Shown here piece after piece: positions 62,356 through 64,000 of a stretch of 64,000 bases of DNA. Positions within the stretch are counted from its first letter, which is position 1, and each line of letters opens with the position of its first letter. Both the position numbers and the translations under genes were made by a program. A model generated the notes under the pieces. That model was not told the origin of the DNA. It saw nothing but the letters and a program-made list of their open reading frames with translations, and did not search any database. The DNA lies in NCBI GenBank assembly GCA_945861665.1, contig CAMAVS010000008.1:62001-126000 (forward strand), read 5' to 3'. This DNA comes from Chitinophaga pinensis (GTDB taxonomy: Bacteria; Bacteroidota; Bacteroidia; UBA4408).

Positions 62356-63243
62356 TTATTTTATGTAACCGTATTTTCTTAATTGAATCTCACTATCTCT
62401 CCAGTCCTTATTCACTTTTACAAACAATTCAATGAAGACTTTTTTACCAAAAAACTTTTCAATATCCTTCCTTGCTTCTGTTCCCAATTTTTTAATTGCT
62501 TTGCCTTGATGCCCAATAATAATTCCCTTTTGCGACTCACGAGCAACCATTATTTCGGCAGCTATTTTTATGATAGTTTCCTCGTCCTTAAACTCATTTA
62601 CAATTACTTCAACAGAGTACGGAATTTCCTTTTGATAAAATTTTAATATTTTTTCACGGATTATTTCCGAAACAAAAAACTTCTCTGGCTTATCCGTAAG
62701 CTGTGTTTTATCGTAAAAAGGGGGGTTATTGGGCAAATATTTTATTATTGCATCGAAAAGCAATTTGATATTAAACTTTTGCAAAGCAGATACAGGAATA
62801 ATGATGGCATTGGGAAATGAGGCTTTCCACAATTCTGTTTTTTGTTCCAATTCTTCATTGGTACTTAAATCGATTTTGTTTATTATTAAAATAAGTTTTG
62901 CTTCATTTTTTGTGAGCTTCTCATACAAAATATTCTTTTCGGGATTAGGAGACTCACCAATTTCAACAACGTATAATAATATATCTGCATCTGACAAAGC
63001 AGTATTCACAAAGCTCATCATACCTTCTTGCATTTTATAATGAGGCGTTAGGGCTCCGGGAGTGTCTGAATACACTATTTGAAAATCACCCCCACTCACA
63101 ATCCCCATTATACGATGGCGTGTAGTTTGTGCCTTAGAAGTAATGATAGATAGCTTTTCGCCCACCAATTCATTCATCAAAGTAGACTTCCCTACATTGG
63201 GATTTCCAATAATATTAACAAAACCGGCTTTGTGACTATCCAT
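62356..63243 (-). CDS. era: GTPase Era
   Basis: The product has 295 residues: GTPase domain with GNPNVGKST (13-21), DTPGA (about 59-63) and NKID (about 124-127), then the KH domain (about 205-290) with IIGHQGKAIKKLGTEARKDIE (about 245-265, KH signature, split for length), and a tail FVKVNKDWRDSE. Era binds 16S rRNA near its 3' end and couples 30S maturation with the cell cycle. It is placed with der, another ribosome-assembly GTPase. Confidence 0.98.
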   Translation of the reverse strand: MDSHKAGFVNIIGNPNVGKSTLMNELVGEKLSIITSKAQTTRHRIMGIVSGGDFQIVYSDTPGALTPHYKMQEGMMSFVNTALSDADILLYVVEIGESPNPEKNILYEKLTKNEAKLILIINKIDLSTNEELEQKTELWKASFPNAIIIPVSALQKFNIKLLFDAIIKYLPNNPPFYDKTQLTDKPEKFFVSEIIREKILKFYQKEIPYSVEVIVNEFKDEETIIKIAAEIMVARESQKGIIIGHQGKAIKKLGTEARKDIEKFFGKKVFIELFVKVNKDWRDSEIQLRKYGYIK

Positions 63244-63293
63244 TTAGAAATTGTAGAATGTTAAAGCTATTTTTAAGTATTGCTCCGATTTAC

Positions 63294-63324
63294 TTTGAAT
63301 ACAAAGAAACAAAATATATCTTTG
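63294..63324 (+). promoter_or_regulatory. Promoter of initiator tRNA-Met (-33 TTTG, -7 TATCTTTG)
   Basis: TTTG at 63294-63297, a 19-base spacer and TATCTTTG at 63317-63324 fit the Bacteroidota consensus fully. The mature tRNA starts about 45 bases after the expected transcription start. Confidence 0.8.
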
Positions 63325-63373
63325 CACTCCAATTTACAAAGGTAGTTCTTATCATTATTATATTATCCCATAT

Positions 63374-63448
<75 letters not shown>

Positions 63449-63450
63449 AA

Positions 63451-63493
63451 GCGGCATAGTCAAGATTCAAACTTGGTATGCCGCATTTTTTTT
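63451..63493 (+). terminator. Rho-independent terminator after initiator tRNA
   Basis: GCGGCATA (63451-63458) pairs with TATGCCGC (63477-63484); inside, CAAG pairs with CTTG (63461-63464/63472-63475). A run of eight T follows at 63486-63493. It starts 2 bases after the CCA end. Confidence 0.93.
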
Positions 63494-63612
63494 GCTCCAA
63501 ATCCTGCTTCTGTTTTACTAACCATAAAAACACCGAATTGTATTTTGTGGTTCGAACATTACTAAGGACTGCCATCATCGAATCGTTAAAACGTATATTT
63601 ATGTGAACTAAT

Positions 63613-64000
63613 TTATGATAATAACTCAGCTGGAAAAACAATCGTAAAGGTGCTTCCTACTCCCGATTCACTTTTTAAGCTAATCTTTGCACCATGCTTT
63701 TCTACTACAGCTTTTACATAATTTAAGCCCAAGCCAAAACCTTTTACATTATGTACATTTCCGGTTGATACTCGATACAATTTTTCAAATACTCTTTTTT
63801 GATTTTCTTTGCTAATCCCTATTCCATTATCACTTATGTCAATGATAAAGTTATCTCCTTGCAATTGCGAGGCAATTTTTATTAGCGGTTTTTGCACAGT
63901 ATATTTAAGCGCATTGTCAATTAAATTAAAAAAAATATTGGTAAGATGCATACGGTCGGCACTCACAATAAATTTAAGTGAATTAAGTTCGAGAACTATT
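63613..64000 (-). CDS. Sensor histidine kinase, C-terminal ATPase part (partial)
   Basis: The open frame continues past the window edge on the minus strand; about 129 residues are visible. It begins IVLELNSLKFIVSADRMHLTN, which is the lead-in to the HATPase domain. N-box NLIDNALKYT, G1 DNGIGI, F-box KLYRVSTG and G2 KGFGLGLNYVKAVVEKHG are all in place, and FTIVFPAELLS ends the protein. Gene start, sensor and HisKA domains lie outside the window; the GTG at 63966 is not the start. No receiver gene follows before the tRNA terminator. Confidence 0.93.
   Translation of the reverse strand, partial: IVLELNSLKFIVSADRMHLTNIFFNLIDNALKYTVQKPLIKIASQLQGDNFIIDISDNGIGISKENQKRVFEKLYRVSTGNVHNVKGFGLGLNYVKAVVEKHGAKISLKSESGVGSTFTIVFPAELLS

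Overview
The window looks like a chromosomal segment of a free-living, AT-rich member of the Bacteroidota (class Bacteroidia or close; I cannot settle the order from 64 kb). The support is: two exported CotH-like proteins with type A C-terminal sorting domains of the type IX secretion system (T9SS), a decayed type B T9SS domain, Bacteroidota-specific families (DUF4249, DUF3098, a DUF3352-type membrane protein, deacetylase with DUF7033-like N-terminus), the gene orders ftsX-DUF3098-uppP-truB-queA and purH-mreB-mreC-mreD-mrdA-rodA, and many promoters of the Bacteroidota form TAnnTTTG placed just upstream of starts. I saw no insertion sequence, prophage, CRISPR array or origin.

Layout. 1-4.2 kb: gene end, then a minus-strand run of a PolX-like protein, a GH3-type acyl-adenylate enzyme and a secreted propeller-like protein. 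4.2-14.1 kb: recG, AIM24-family protein, ABC-F ATPase, ispD, and the ftsX-DUF3098-uppP-truB-queA block (division, lipid carrier recycling, tRNA modification). 14.1-24.5 kb: plus-strand lipoprotein, MacB-like permease, UDP-GlcNAc 2-epimerase, deacetylase-like protein, VIT-family metal transporter, glycosyltransferase, rnhB and a DUF3352/propeller membrane protein. 24.6-31.7 kb: the rod-shape operon headed by purH. 31.8-35.4 kb: orphan histidine kinase, gpmI and a DUF4249 lipoprotein in one run. 35.4-43.7 kb: uvrA, a T9SS domain relic, and an operon of subtilase, outer-membrane protein, truA and an ABC exporter. 43.7-48.6 kb: threonine aldolase, aroA-aroB, proline dehydrogenase, tRNA-Leu. 48.7-54 kb: RhlE-like helicase with a long leader, first CotH protein, 2OG-dioxygenase-like protein, a frameshifted DUF983 gene. 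54-64 kb: DUF3108 protein, leuS, dnaB, second CotH protein, der-era, initiator tRNA-Met and the C-terminus of a second histidine kinase.

Most genes are housekeeping: cell wall synthesis and shape (uppP, mreBCD, mrdA, rodA, ftsX), translation (truA, truB, queA, leuS, der, era, two tRNAs), DNA repair and replication (uvrA, recG, rnhB, dnaB), and aromatic and purine synthesis. The points of most interest are a PolX homologue whose three catalytic aspartates are all replaced, a palindromic GC-rich segment carried in frame inside leuS, two gene relics, a set of TAnnTTCG promoter-like boxes at near-leaderless starts, an SSB-like acidic tail on DnaB, and a nested inverted repeat in the rhlE-cotH divergent region. 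I did not find a clearly new multi-gene system.
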